A DNA stretch of 64,000 bases from NCBI GenBank assembly GCA_036927565.1, contig JAYESD010000003.1:191591999-191655998 (forward strand), in the 5' to 3' direction. This document shows, piece after piece, positions 22,105-31,928 of this stretch; within the stretch, counting starts at the first letter, position 1; each line of letters begins with the position of its first letter. The position numbers and the translations under genes are program-made. Source of the DNA: Tuctoria greenei (taxonomy: Eukaryota; Streptophyta; Magnoliopsida; Poales; Poaceae). The notes under the pieces are model-generated. The model was not told the origin of the DNA. It did not search any database and saw only the letters and a program-made list of their open reading frames with translations.

Positions 22105-24353
22105 GTGGGGCTGTCAAGCAAAAGCTAATGTACTCAATCCCCAACTTAAGAAATTAGACCAAAAAACAGTCAGCTATTTCTTTATTAGGTATCCTCAACA
22201 AGGAAAGAGAAATCACTTTTATTGCCCAAACCACATGACAAAGTTTGTAGAGACGAGGCAAACAATACTTTTTGAAAATGAAGTTACAAAAGTAAAGAAA
22301 ATTGATCTTGAGGAAAAACGGGTTTATGTTCCGTCCCCTAATATCCAAGAGTTCATTTTCCCATTGAATAATGTTGTCGTGACACTGGATCCTCCTCTCG
22401 TTCATCCCCAAAATAATGAAAATGTCGCAATAAATGAAAATGGGAAACTGAACGAGAATCTGGAACTGGAGAATGATCTTCCACCACCACCACCTCCGTT
22501 GCGTAGATCACAATGCAAGCGAAGAAATGCCATCCCATATGACTATGTGACATACATGACCGATGAGTTAAATGATATTGGAAAAGTGAAGATTCTTCAG
22601 CTTTTATAGAAGCAATGAAAAGTGAAAATTCGCCCAAATGACTTATGGACATGGAAGACGAATTAAAGTCTATGAGCACAAATGATTTTTGAGACTTAGT
22701 AGAGATTCCCGATGGAGCTAAAAGAGTCGGATGCAAATGGGTTTATAAAATCAAATATGACTCCAAAGGGAATGTTGAATGGTTCAAAGCGAGGCTAGTT
22801 GTGAAAGGGTTCGCACAAAGAGAAGGAATCGATTACAACAAAACCTTTTCTCCTGTGTCAACCAAAGATTCATTTAGAGTTGTAATGGCATTAACAACTC
22901 ATTACGATTTAGAACTACATCAAATGAATGTTAAAACTACGTTCTTAAACGGAGATTTAAATGAACACACTTATATGACTCATCTGGAAGGTTTTGTCGT
23001 AGAAGGAAAAGAACACATGGCATGTCATTTGAAGAAATCCATTTATAGCTTGAAGCAAGCCTCGAGACAATGATACGTCAAGTTCAATAAGGTGATCCGA
23101 ACTTTTGGTTTTACGGAGAAAGTTGTGGACAACTGCATTTATGTTAAATTTAAAGGCAGTAAGTTCATAATTTTAGTCCTATATGTGGATGACATACTTT
23201 TGGCTTGTAGCGATAAGGATATGCTACATGAGACCAAGAGTTTTCTGTCATCGAATTTTGATATGAAGGATCTCGGTGAAGCCTCTTACGTTCTAGGCAT
23301 CAAAATTCATCGAAACAGGTCCAAGGGCACATTGGGACTATCACAAAAGGCATACATTGAGAGAGCACTGAAGAAATTCAATATGCATAAGTGCTCTCCC
23401 ACGCCTGCTCCAATAGTCAAGAGCGATAAATTTGGGACATTCCAATGTCCAAGGAACCAAATTGAAGCTGGCCAGATGAAGTCGGTTTCGTACGCTTCAG
23501 TTGTCGAAAGTATTATGTATGCTCAAGTCTGTACGAGCCCTGACTTAGCTTTTGTAACAGGAATGCTTGGCAGATTTCAATCAAATCCAGGAATGGACTA
23601 CTGGAAGACCGCAAAAAAAGCATTGCGTTATATGCAAGGTACTAAAGATCTCATGCTAACGTATCGAAGATTTGATAACCTGAAAGTTATTGGTTATTCA
23701 GATGCTGATTTTGTCAGCTGTGTGGATAGTAAGAAATTCACGTCAAGTTATATATTCACACTAGCCGGAGGAGCTATATCGTGGAAAAGCTCCAAGCAAA
23801 CAGTGACTGCATCGTCCACAATGCAGGCCGAGTTCATAATATGTTATGAGGCCACTGGGCAGGCTGTATGGCTAACGAATTTCATTCTCGATCTCAAGGT
23901 GGTTGACAACATTAACAAATCACTTGTGCTACATTGCGATAACGAACTCGCAGTTTTCTATGCGAGTAACAACATGTCAAGTGCTGCTTCCAAGCACATT
24001 GACATAAAATATCATGTTGTGAAAGATAGAATCCAAGATCAAACAATTAATATCAAGCATATTAGTACGACAAATATACTTGCGAATCCAATTACAAAAG
24101 GCTTACCACCCAATATTTTTTGTCATCACATTGCCGGCATGGGATTATTGGAAGCCTTATGATTCTAGAAAGTAGGAACCTTTAAAAGAGCCCCTCCCCA
24201 TAAAGAATAATGCTTCCCGTTTGAGATCAATTGATGTATCATAAGTATTGAAGTTCAATGGTTATTTGTTGATCATTGCAATGCTTCACTTTGTGCATTT
24301 ATACTTATTGAGAATGGATAAATAAAGTTGAACCAGACGATCAAGAGGGAGAA

Positions 24354-24894
24354 TGTTGGTGTTGATCATCTCGGTTCACCTGGGATAGAACAAAAGGAAA
24401 ATAGTTTAGTAAAAAAGAAAACACCTGAGATAAAACAAAAGTAAAATAGTTTAGTAAAAAGGAAAATGAAAAAGGAAAAAGGAAAAGGGAGACGGTTACC
24501 ACTGTGACTCCCGAAAGCGCCATGATCGGAGGCGGAGAAACCACTTTGGGCTCGGTCCCCCACCGTGTGCCCTATAAAAAGGTGATTAGGGGGAAATGGG
24601 AATAACATAGTCTTAATTACTCCCTAATCGCAAACGCAAAATACCGATCAAAACAAAGGGCATCACAGTGGGAAGATCGAGCCTCGCCATGCCGCCGTAC
24701 CGGAGACAGTGTCGTTGGAGGCATGAGGGTCTCCGTTCTTTCACCAAGAAACAACATCAAGAAAAGGTTGCGTTCATGACCGAAGGTTCACCCTCCTGTA
24801 AATGCTAATCCCCCTCTCTAATTATGTTTAATTAAGTCCATAATGGTGATTATGGTTAATGCTTAATGGTTATGCCTAAAGATTAGTTCTAACA
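24354..24894 (+). repeat. Copia-C 3' LTR
   Basis: It has the same ends as the 5' LTR and a TATA box TATAAAAA at 24573-24580. It is 41 bp longer, mainly because the AAAAGGAAAA/CCTGGGATAGAAC region near the start is partly duplicated (24380-24445). The polypurine tract AAGAGGGAGAA precedes it at 24342-24353. Confidence 0.92.
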
Positions 24895-25410
24895 GGAGGC
24901 ACTACCTTGGCTTTTGGACTATGGGAGCAGTGGTTGGTGCAACACACAAAGTGGATATGTACACATATAGACCGAAGGAAGTTGTTAGGGTGCAGGTAGG
25001 AGTGCTCAACAGGGACATATTCCCATATATCACAAATTTGGTTTTTGATTGCTTGGGCTATGACATAACATTCACACTGGAGACTGAGGACATGTAAAAG
25101 CACGACCGACAGTGGATGGTGGTGATAATGAAGGTAGACAGGAAAAGGCCACAGGGACCAACCTTTGAGAAAAAACAACAAAGAAGCAAAAGAGCAGTGA
25201 CATACACCAGGACCAGCAATCAAATTTTGGGCCGGTTCCAATCAATTAGCACTCACCCCCGTATTCTCCAAATGTGGACGTCACAAAGATTTTGGAGGCA
25301 AGGAAGTTACATCGCAAAGCAATACAGGAAGCTCAGGCCACTGAGATTTCTACTGCTAATACAGTAGCTCGGATGGGAGGAACACAGAGCAGTGCTGTGG
25401 TGTCTTCTGC
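24895..25410 (+). pseudogene. Decayed zinc-knuckle/DUF4283 gene, segment 2
   Basis: It continues segment 1 directly after the Copia-C 3' LTR: the peptide HYLGFWTMGAVVGATHKVDM follows HAWK at the end of segment 1 as expected for this family. It then reads VVRVQVGVLNRDIFPYITNL and YDITFTLETEDM before a TAA at 25096. A basic tail (RKRPQGPTFEKKQQRSKRA) follows. The frame is one base out across the Copia-C junction. It ends at TRIM-1. Family recognition is from the conserved aromatic/Gly pattern; function unknown. Confidence 0.65.
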
Positions 25411-26031
25411 GGTTTTCGACTATGACTCTCTTACCATTTGTTAGATTGCGGTCCAGCTCGACCGTCACACCGACGAGCCCTGCCGCTAGCCCAGGTATCA
25501 AGGGACTGCTACAGATGCTACAGATACAGTCCCAATCGGAGCCCCGACCAAGGTACTAGGTCACCTCAACCCAAAAGACTAGTCTGATAGGTAATGTTTT
25601 CTTCATCTTTTATATTGGACTCTTCCATTATCAATATCTAATGTAGGATTAAACCTAACAATCTTCCCGTCACATATCGGGTGGTCCCACTTTTCTTCAC
25701 TCGGGCGAACACTACTCCGACAACCCGATAACCGTGTGGCCTGGGACATCTCTGACGGCTCTATATCCATGTGAGACTGACGAAATATTACAGGTTTCCG
25801 ACCATGACTCTGATACCACTTGTTAGAATGCAGACCGACTTGTCACGCCGACGAGCTCCTGTCGCCAATCTAGGTCGCAACGGGCCTGCTACATAGACGG
25901 GCCCAACCGAAGCCCCGACCAAGGTACTGGACCACCTCAACCTAAAAGACTGACATTATTGGTGAGGTTCTCTTCACCTTTTGTGTTGGGCTCCTACATC
26001 ATCAATATCCGATATCGGACTGAACCTAACA
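25411..26031 (-). mobile_element. TRIM-1, miniature LTR retrotransposon with extra partial unit
   Basis: LTR copies lie at 25439-25660 (222 bp) and 25821-26031 (211 bp), both reading TGTTAG...AACA type ends on the minus strand. They flank a 160-bp internal region. The minus-strand primer site TGGTATCAGAGT is at 25807-25818 beside the right LTR; a purine-rich GGGAAGAT lies beside the left LTR. No ORF is present. A second, degraded primer-site region (25411-25438) also abuts the left LTR on its outer side, which points to a former tandem arrangement. It interrupts the DUF4283 pseudogene. Confidence 0.85.
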
Positions 26032-27185
26032 AAATTTTTTATCACAAAGCCGCAAGAAAAAAGAAAAGACAAGGTACAACCCCATGACCCTTCTGAGATG
26101 GCACAATGCAAGAGGAATGCAACACAAAAAATGAAATAGCAGAAAACCCTGGTTTGAAAGGTGTTCTTTCAGTTTTGAATATTTCACAAGGTACTCCTGT
26201 AGAAGTAACACAGTTTTTTTTCATTTACTTCGTTGACAGGTGCCTCCAAACCAAGCGCAGATAGTGTCAACGCTAAGGTCGTCCGGTATTGCAGCACACC
26301 GGGACCTTTCAAAGGCTCTCTGCTGTGGTGTCTTCTCCTGTTGCGGTGAGTGGGACAAAATTCATTGTCACGAAGCTGCAGGAAAAAAGGAAAAGACAAG
26401 GTGCAGCCCAATAGTTCTTCCGAGATGGCACAATGCAAAAGGAATGCAGCTTTAGAAAATGAAATAGCAAAAAACCATGGTCTGAAAGGTACTCTTTCAA
26501 CTCTGAATATTTCACAAGGTACTCCTGTAGAAGTAACATAGGAGTTTTCGTTTATTTCACTGACAGGTACCTCCATTCGCGGTGCTAAAGGGGTCCAAGG
26601 TTGCAACACACGACCCTTCAGAGGCTCTCTACGATGGAGAAGGCAAACACGAAGCCTGCTACATCAGTGGACAAAATGGACCATCATCCTACAGGTGCAC
26701 GCTCAGTTTTCAGTAATTTACTCTGCATATGTTCAGAAGTATTGAAGTATAACTCTGTTACTCCTTTGGCAGATATCAAAAAAGTAAGCGAGGTACAAGG
26801 CACAGTGAATTGGTTGAAATCTTCCACAGGCCAAACTGGTGAGCCGAAGCTCACTATGGCAGGATCCATGGATAACCCATCGACCGTACAGAGGAGCAAA
26901 GCAAGGGCAGCTAATGGTTTGGTATAAGCTGGGGTATAAACCCCACCAGAGGGAGGGAACTTGTATTTGCATGTGACCGGAACTGAGAAGGACCAAATCA
27001 GAATGGAGAAACAGGATGTTGAGAAAAGAGACATGAAAAACATGAAAGGGGAAAGAAGTTTGTCACAACACAAGGTACTGTATATAATACATCATTTAAT
27101 TTGGATAATCTCAGAAGGAGTGAAAAATTAAATAATACAATGACCGATGAATGTATCTCTATGGCAGATGAGGACATTATTAAAA
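26032..27185 (+). pseudogene. Decayed DUF4283-locus, segment 3 with tandem-duplicated units
   Basis: Resumes after TRIM-1. Two units of about 290-325 bases (26031-26354 and 26355-26640) are similar throughout. Each encodes a Lys/Arg-rich stretch, EMAQCKRNAxxxNEIA and GTLSTLNISQGTPVEV-like sequence. The end of a third unit is visible just before TRIM-1 (about 25355-25408). Further right, 26745-26926 reads NSVTPLADIKKVSEVQGTVNW, and 27150-27185 ends DEDIIK at the MULE-1 insertion. Exon-intron structure cannot be settled by eye. No known domain is recognised in this C-terminal region. Confidence 0.5.
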
Positions 27186-27275
27186 GGAAATAATTGCGTT
27201 TTGGCCACAATTTTGGAGCCCAATTGTGTTTTTGACCCAGATTTCTAAATTTTGTGTTTTAACCATGATTTATTC
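27186..27275 (+). repeat. MULE-1 left terminal inverted repeat
   Basis: It contains three iterations of an AATTGTG-TTTT-xCC-like motif (AATTGCGTTTTGGCC, AATTGTGTTTTTGACC, AATTTTGTGTTTTAACC) at roughly 35-base spacing. It is the inverse of 30213-30136 plus 63586-63572. Confidence 0.75.
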
Positions 27276-28903
27276 ACTCCCAATCTGCCGTTAGCCATTG
27301 TTTCGTAACTCCGTTATTCAGTTTGAGAATAACGTAATTGAAAAAGAAAAAGAAAATACAGGGTCCAAAACTCCAAAGGACCAAATTGCCCCTCCACCCT
27401 GTTCTCGCCTCCCGCACCCGACTCGCCTCCCGACGAAACCTCCCTGGCGGTTTGGAAGACAGGCGGAGTGGGGTGTTTGGCAAAACTGATTTTTTTAATA
27501 GATTATCTTTGTGTTGTATGTAAAATGACCAATATACCCCTCGTCCTGTTGACAACTCATTTTCAATGTTTTTTTTTATAATTTTTAAAGTGTACTTGGA
27601 ATATTAGTGCCAGATCATGGTTCTGTGATGCAACTTAGGTGCTCCCGTTTATGCTCCTATGCGTAATCCCACTTATATATCATCATCTAATTAGTTGTAG
27701 TTAAATCAAGCACTATTTTGGATAAATAAAGAGGCCAATAAAATCATGACACCTAAACAGGAGCACACATGAGAGTACTGAATGAGAGTATACAAGCCGT
27801 GTCCATAGTTCTGAACCACGGGAGGTTTTTGTATTAAAAAAAAGTATCGTGTAAGATGCGTACAAGACCTCCACATGCTAATGAGTTGTATATAAAAAAA
27901 ATATAACCATGTAAACGAATGTGTAGAAAGCTGCAAATTAAAAAAAAGGCTCTGGACGGAGGGAAATGTGCTTCTGCTCCTCAGTAACTCAGAGCACCAA
28001 GCACCCACAACCGGGTAGGAGCCCGCGCCGAGTTGAGCACCACAGGTTGTGTGGTTCTGCTGAAGGAGCCGACGAGATTCCAGCGAGCTCCATCACTGCT
28101 TGCCCGCTCGAACGGTCTCGTCCTCACACCCATCAGCGGTGCTCATAATGATACGGTGGTAGAACGCCTCTGCATCCGGCTCGGCCATCACGAGGGCGGC
28201 GGCACCGGCGGGTGAAGGTGTTGCCGCAGATGAGGAAAATGATGGGCGCAACCGCAAATGAGGGTGCGGGCACTGGCAAACGAAGGTGGGGCCGCTGCCG
28301 ACGAGAAAGACGACAATCGCAGCTGCAGATGACGGCGCGGGGACTAGCAGGCTAATGTGTGGCCGCCGACGAGGGCGAGGCGGTCGACGGGGCGAGGCGC
28401 CACCGCCGCCCGTGGAGCCGGATGCGGACGGGAGTGGCGGCGTGACCCGCACCAAGTGCATCTGGGAAGAGGAGGGAGCACATGAGGGCATCGATGGGAA
28501 CCGGGATCGATTAATAAAATTGCGACCCAGGGGCTGCAATATGGTGTTACTGTTGTTTTCGAGATTACTAGATAAATCACTTAGAAAGTGAGATTTAAGC
28601 AATGTGTTTGAGTGGGATTATTGCTTTTTTCATTCATAAGTGGCTTATAAGTGGAAACAAACGTGACCTCAATCTGCTGATAAAAAGTTGCTCTTTCTTC
28701 TCTAATGTCCTTTCTTTTCGGTGATGTTATTCTCTAATCAAAGATTCCAAAAATTAATAAAGGGGCTGATTTATATTCTTTATGAAAAGATGGAAATGAG
28801 CGGTAGAAAACTGCTGTTATAAGAGTTCCTTTTTTGCAGCGTGAATTATTGCTGCTCCCCAATCCTGCTAGTGCTAGAGCAAAGTGTTCATTTTTTATTT
28901 TTA
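27276..28903. other. MULE-1 left internal region with GC-rich block
   Basis: AT-rich sequence surrounds a GC-rich block (about 27985-28560) that is open on both strands over 100-169 codons but shows no recognised domain. The peptides are Pro/Arg/Ala-rich, as expected of GC-rich DNA read in any frame. It may be captured host sequence. Bases 28585-28890 hold nothing recognisable. Confidence 0.45.
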
Positions 28904-29915
28904 GGGATTATTGTGATTTTACCCCTGATTTGAAGATCAATTGTGATTTTATCCTCCCATTCCAAAATTTGTGATTTTACTCCTGCTTTTTAGAAATGAA
29001 ACAAAAGTTTACCTCTCATTGATTAAACGATTTTTAAAAAATAAAATAAAAGATTTGGTTATTGAGAAAGACCATTATACCCTTCACTATACAAGCGGAT
29101 ATTGTTCCCTACGCCACAGCCATCCACAATCGGTGCCGGAACTGGCATGCGTGACGGCCGTAAGTGCTCGCCCTGCCCCGCGTGCCGCTCTACGAAGCCT
29201 GCAAGCCGGCCACCGCTGCCCGCCCTGGCATGCACGGCGCCACCCTCCAGAGCCCCCGCGTGTCTGGCCGCCGCCACCCTCTGCAGGTTGTGCTCCAGAC
29301 CGCTGCCGCCCTGCGCAGAGGACCACATCACTGCATGCCCCTACAGCCTTACCCGTAGCCGCCGCCCGACCGTTGGAAGACGCAGGCCGCCCACCGCCTC
29401 AGTAGTCGCCGTCGGCCGCCTCCCTTCGACGCGGGCTATTGCGCACACCGGGAGCCGTCGCGGCCTCAACACGGGGCGCCGCCCGTCTGGCTTCGACGTG
29501 GAGAGCCGCCGCCAGTCTTCGACGCGACGTAGGGTGTCACCCGCCCGTTCGTGTCTTCGACTCGGTAGCCAGCGTCGATAACTAGCGCCTCAATAGCCAG
29601 CGGTAGCCCGGTTCGCCTCGGTAACCAGCATCAAAATATTGTTGAAACATTGTCAAAAAATTTGTTATAGTATTGTTAAAGTCTTAAGATATTAAAATAA
29701 TGGTAAAATCACAAATACAAAATAAATGTAGGGGTAAAAGTCACAAGGGCATTTCAGTCTTTTATCCTCATAATTAACACCGTTAACACCCATTAACAGA
29801 ATAGGGATATACTTTGCCTTTGTTTCGAATAAACAGGGGTAAATTCACAAACTCTCAATTTTGAGGGTAAAATCACAATTAGCCTTCAAACTAGGGGCAA
29901 AATCACAATATGTCC
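28904..29915. mobile_element. MULE-2, non-autonomous Mutator-like element with GC-rich cargo
   Basis: It is 1012 bp. Ends are GGGATTATTGTGATTTT on the left and, inverted, GGACATATTGTGATTTT on the right, with similarity extending about 90 bases. A perfect 9-bp target duplication TTATTTTTA flanks it (28895-28903 and 29916-29924). Each terminal repeat again contains three TTGTGATTTTACCC-like iterations. The centre (29085-29640) is GC-rich between AT-rich arms, the classical look of a Pack-MULE. No transposase is encoded. It is inserted in MULE-1. Confidence 0.9.
29102..29581 (+). CDS. Hypothetical 159-codon ORF in MULE-2 cargo (possible captured gene fragment)
   Basis: An open frame begins MFPTPQPSTIGAGTGMRDGR and is rich in Arg, Pro, Ala and Ser. 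I recognise no domain. In GC-rich DNA long open frames arise by chance, and the opposite strand is open over 90 codons as well. The case for a gene fragment rests on its setting: GC-rich cargo between Mutator terminal repeats, as in grass Pack-MULEs that pick up GC-rich 5' gene ends. Expression and parent gene are unknown. Confidence 0.25.
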   Translation: MFPTPQPSTIGAGTGMRDGRKCSPCPACRSTKPASRPPLPALACTAPPSRAPACLAAATLCRLCSRPLPPCAEDHITACPYSLTRSRRPTVGRRRPPTASVVAVGRLPSTRAIAHTGSRRGLNTGRRPSGFDVESRRQSSTRRRVSPARSCLRLGSQRR

Positions 29916-30213
29916 TTATTTTTAAATCATGTTCAAAATTTTAAATTTAGCAAAAAAAATAATTGAATTCGTTTACTTTATGTTTTTGCTGTATTTTTTA
30001 ATCCTTTAAGTCAAAATTATGGTAGAAACACAATAGCAGTATGAAAACAATAGTAAAATTACAAAGGATATTCATCTACCATAAAGTTAACACCGTTTGA
30101 AGCGCTTAACGAACTTGTGGTAATGTTGAGCTTCAGCTTAAAGAACTTGTGGCTAAATCACAAAATTTAAAAAATAAGGTCTGAATCACAATTAGAATTT
30201 GAATCTGTGGTTG
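29916..30213. other. MULE-1 right internal region and right terminal repeat (inner part)
   Basis: AT-rich sequence, then from 30136 to 30213 the inverted partner of the MULE-1 left end (plus-strand motifs AAATCACAAAATT and GAATCACAATTAG). The last bases GGTTG (30209-30213) are the Copia-D target duplication. Confidence 0.7.
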
Positions 30214-31867
30214 TGTGAGACCTATGTGTGCTGAATACATTGACTTTGACGATAAAAGTTTTGAATACTACCAAAATATATTTTTATCAAGATTCGATGC
30301 TAGGTCCGACTTATATTGGTTAGCTCCGACATTTTTTTCTAGCTCCGTCGCTAGGTTGTACTAGCTTTGATAAGCTCCGGCGCTAGGTTGTACTAGCTTT
30401 GGTAAGCTCAGGCACTAGATTGTACTAGCATTGGTAAGCTTCAGCTCAAGCTCCGGTTAGCTTTGGCAATATTCGGAGCTTGATCGCATTGTTCCTGCTT
30501 TTACTGTGAAATGTTTCAAACTTGCTTTACATTGTTTGGAAAGATTGCTTAGTATTCTTTTTACTAAGTTTTTGGTGTGTTTTGGTGGGTATGGTTGATA
30601 TCATTTTGCTATGGTTTGCAACATGCTTACGTGAGGTGCTCACGTAAGATATTGTAGTTTCAGAACTAACGTGAGTCAAGTCGAGGACTTGTGCTCGAAA
30701 GTATTGGTTGTTTATTCATCTGCAGGTGTTGCTTGAGTTCAAGACATGACTGGTGACGGGATCCATTGAACTAGTCTTAGGGAGAATATGAGGTTCAACA
30801 ATCAAGTTTGGGAGGAATTGTGGTTGAGTTGATCAGGAGGTTGCGCAACATGTTTAAATCAAGAACAATGCATATGAAGGTATCGTAGACGTCGTTGGAA
30901 GATGTTTGCACGTATGCAAGGAGTGCATGGACGTATCTACATATTTCCGAGGTGTGATGAAGAGATGTGGATGTAAGAATTGGTCAGAAAGGTCCAACCA
31001 ACTAGGTTATGGACTCAGATTGCGGCTGAGTTGGGTTTGACTTAAATATGGAAAGATTTGAGTTGGTTATGATAGGATTTTGTGTGGGTCACGAATTTGG
31101 GTTGTTTTAGGAATGTGGGATACATTCCTAATGTGTTTGGAAGTCTTAAGATTGCTTCTATCAGCGTATAGAAGAGTCTTGAGCAGTTATGGAAAGTTAC
31201 AATTCGTGAATTGAGTAGGATAAGAGTTCTAGTTAGGTTTGCGTTGACCTAAGGGCTGGTTATATAAGCAAGGGAGGCCAGAGCTCGTGGTGAACGACTT
31301 TGGAGTTGTTCCTCTTGTGTTCTATTGAATAAAGATCGTAGTTTAAAGGAACGTTTGTGCCTTGTTCATTCGACTTGTTCCAGAAAAGTTTTTCTCGTCG
31401 AGTTTTCTGCACAGCACTACCTTTCTTTGGTGGTGTTATCATAACTCGAGTTTTACAGATCCAATTGACGTGATTCCTTTTGGGTTGTATTCATAACTTG
31501 ATTATATTTTATCTGTCAAAATTTCAAGGTCATTGAATTTGTGATTTTTGATCTAAACGAGTTTCTTTGCAGTATTGCAGATCTATTTTTACTCGGTAGA
31601 ACAAATTGGCCTTTGTTCGACCTTTCGATCATAACTTGAGTTTCTCTCGATGGATTTGAGTGGTTCTTGTTGTGTCATCTTCGTGACTTGATTCTCTCTG
31701 ATATATATATCACTTTTGTCATGGTGAAACACGTTTAGATTAGTATCACACACGATTTCTTTAACAGATTGTTTTTCTGCCGAGGGGTTTTCATTGCTTC
31801 CACTGAAAAAGTTTTATTCTACCATTCACCCCCTCTAGTAGCTTTTCACGTGCTCTTCAATCCTACA
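30214..31867 (+). repeat. Copia-D 5' LTR
   Basis: Runs TGTGAGACCTATG... to ...ATCCTACA. About three and a half ~32-base repeats (AGCTCCGGCGCTAGGTTG-like) lie at 30336-30480. TATA box TATATAAG at 31261-31268. The 3' end CTTCAATCCTACA is shared with the inverted LTR at 63714. Confidence 0.95.
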
Positions 31868-31928
31868 ATTGGTATCAGATCCACGGTGCTGTAATATTTG
31901 TGATTTGCACGTGTTTTGACTAATCATC

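Larger units (their letters stand above)
18713..24162 (+). pseudogene. Copia-C zinc knuckle, protease, integrase, RT and RNase H (interrupted)
   Basis: The zinc knuckle is altered: CLHCDKVGYFRKDC has Tyr in place of His. The protease motif reads WWIDSDATVHV, with Gly of the DSG triad changed to Asp. Pre-integrase and integrase follow the RTE fragment (19794-20658: ELIHTDICEPF, then VRSDRGREYYG) with several stops. The frame resumes after the solo LTR at 22105. RT starts with KGFAQREGIDYNKTFSPV (22804-22857). The catalytic box YVDD is at 23182-23193. RNase H (GYSDADFVSCVDSKKFTSSY, about 23692-23751) stays open to the TGA at 24160. Intact RT/RNase H with broken gag and protease indicates decay without strong truncation. 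Confidence 0.9.
16171..24894 (+). mobile_element. Copia-C, Ty1/copia retrotransposon carrying two younger insertions
   Basis: It has a 500-bp 5' LTR (16171-16670), a primer site TGGTATCAGAGCC at 16672, gag, protease, integrase, RT and RNase H in copia order, and a 541-bp 3' LTR (24354-24894). Flanking 5-mers are GGAAG and GGAGG. An RTE LINE fragment (19237-19772) and a solo Copia-B LTR (20659-22104) interrupt it. It sits in the DUF4283 pseudogene. Several stops show that it is inactive, although RT and RNase H from 23092 on are open. Confidence 0.93.

Noticed and set aside
27639..27766. Possible ~128-bp MITE with GTGCTCCYGTTTA inverted ends
   Set aside because: Only about 14 bases of imperfect inverted match and no clear target duplication; may be chance within MULE-1.
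28093..28602. 169-codon minus-strand ORF in MULE-1
   Set aside because: GC-driven composition (Pro/Ser/Arg/Ala), no domain, opposite strand also open; kept only as possible cargo.
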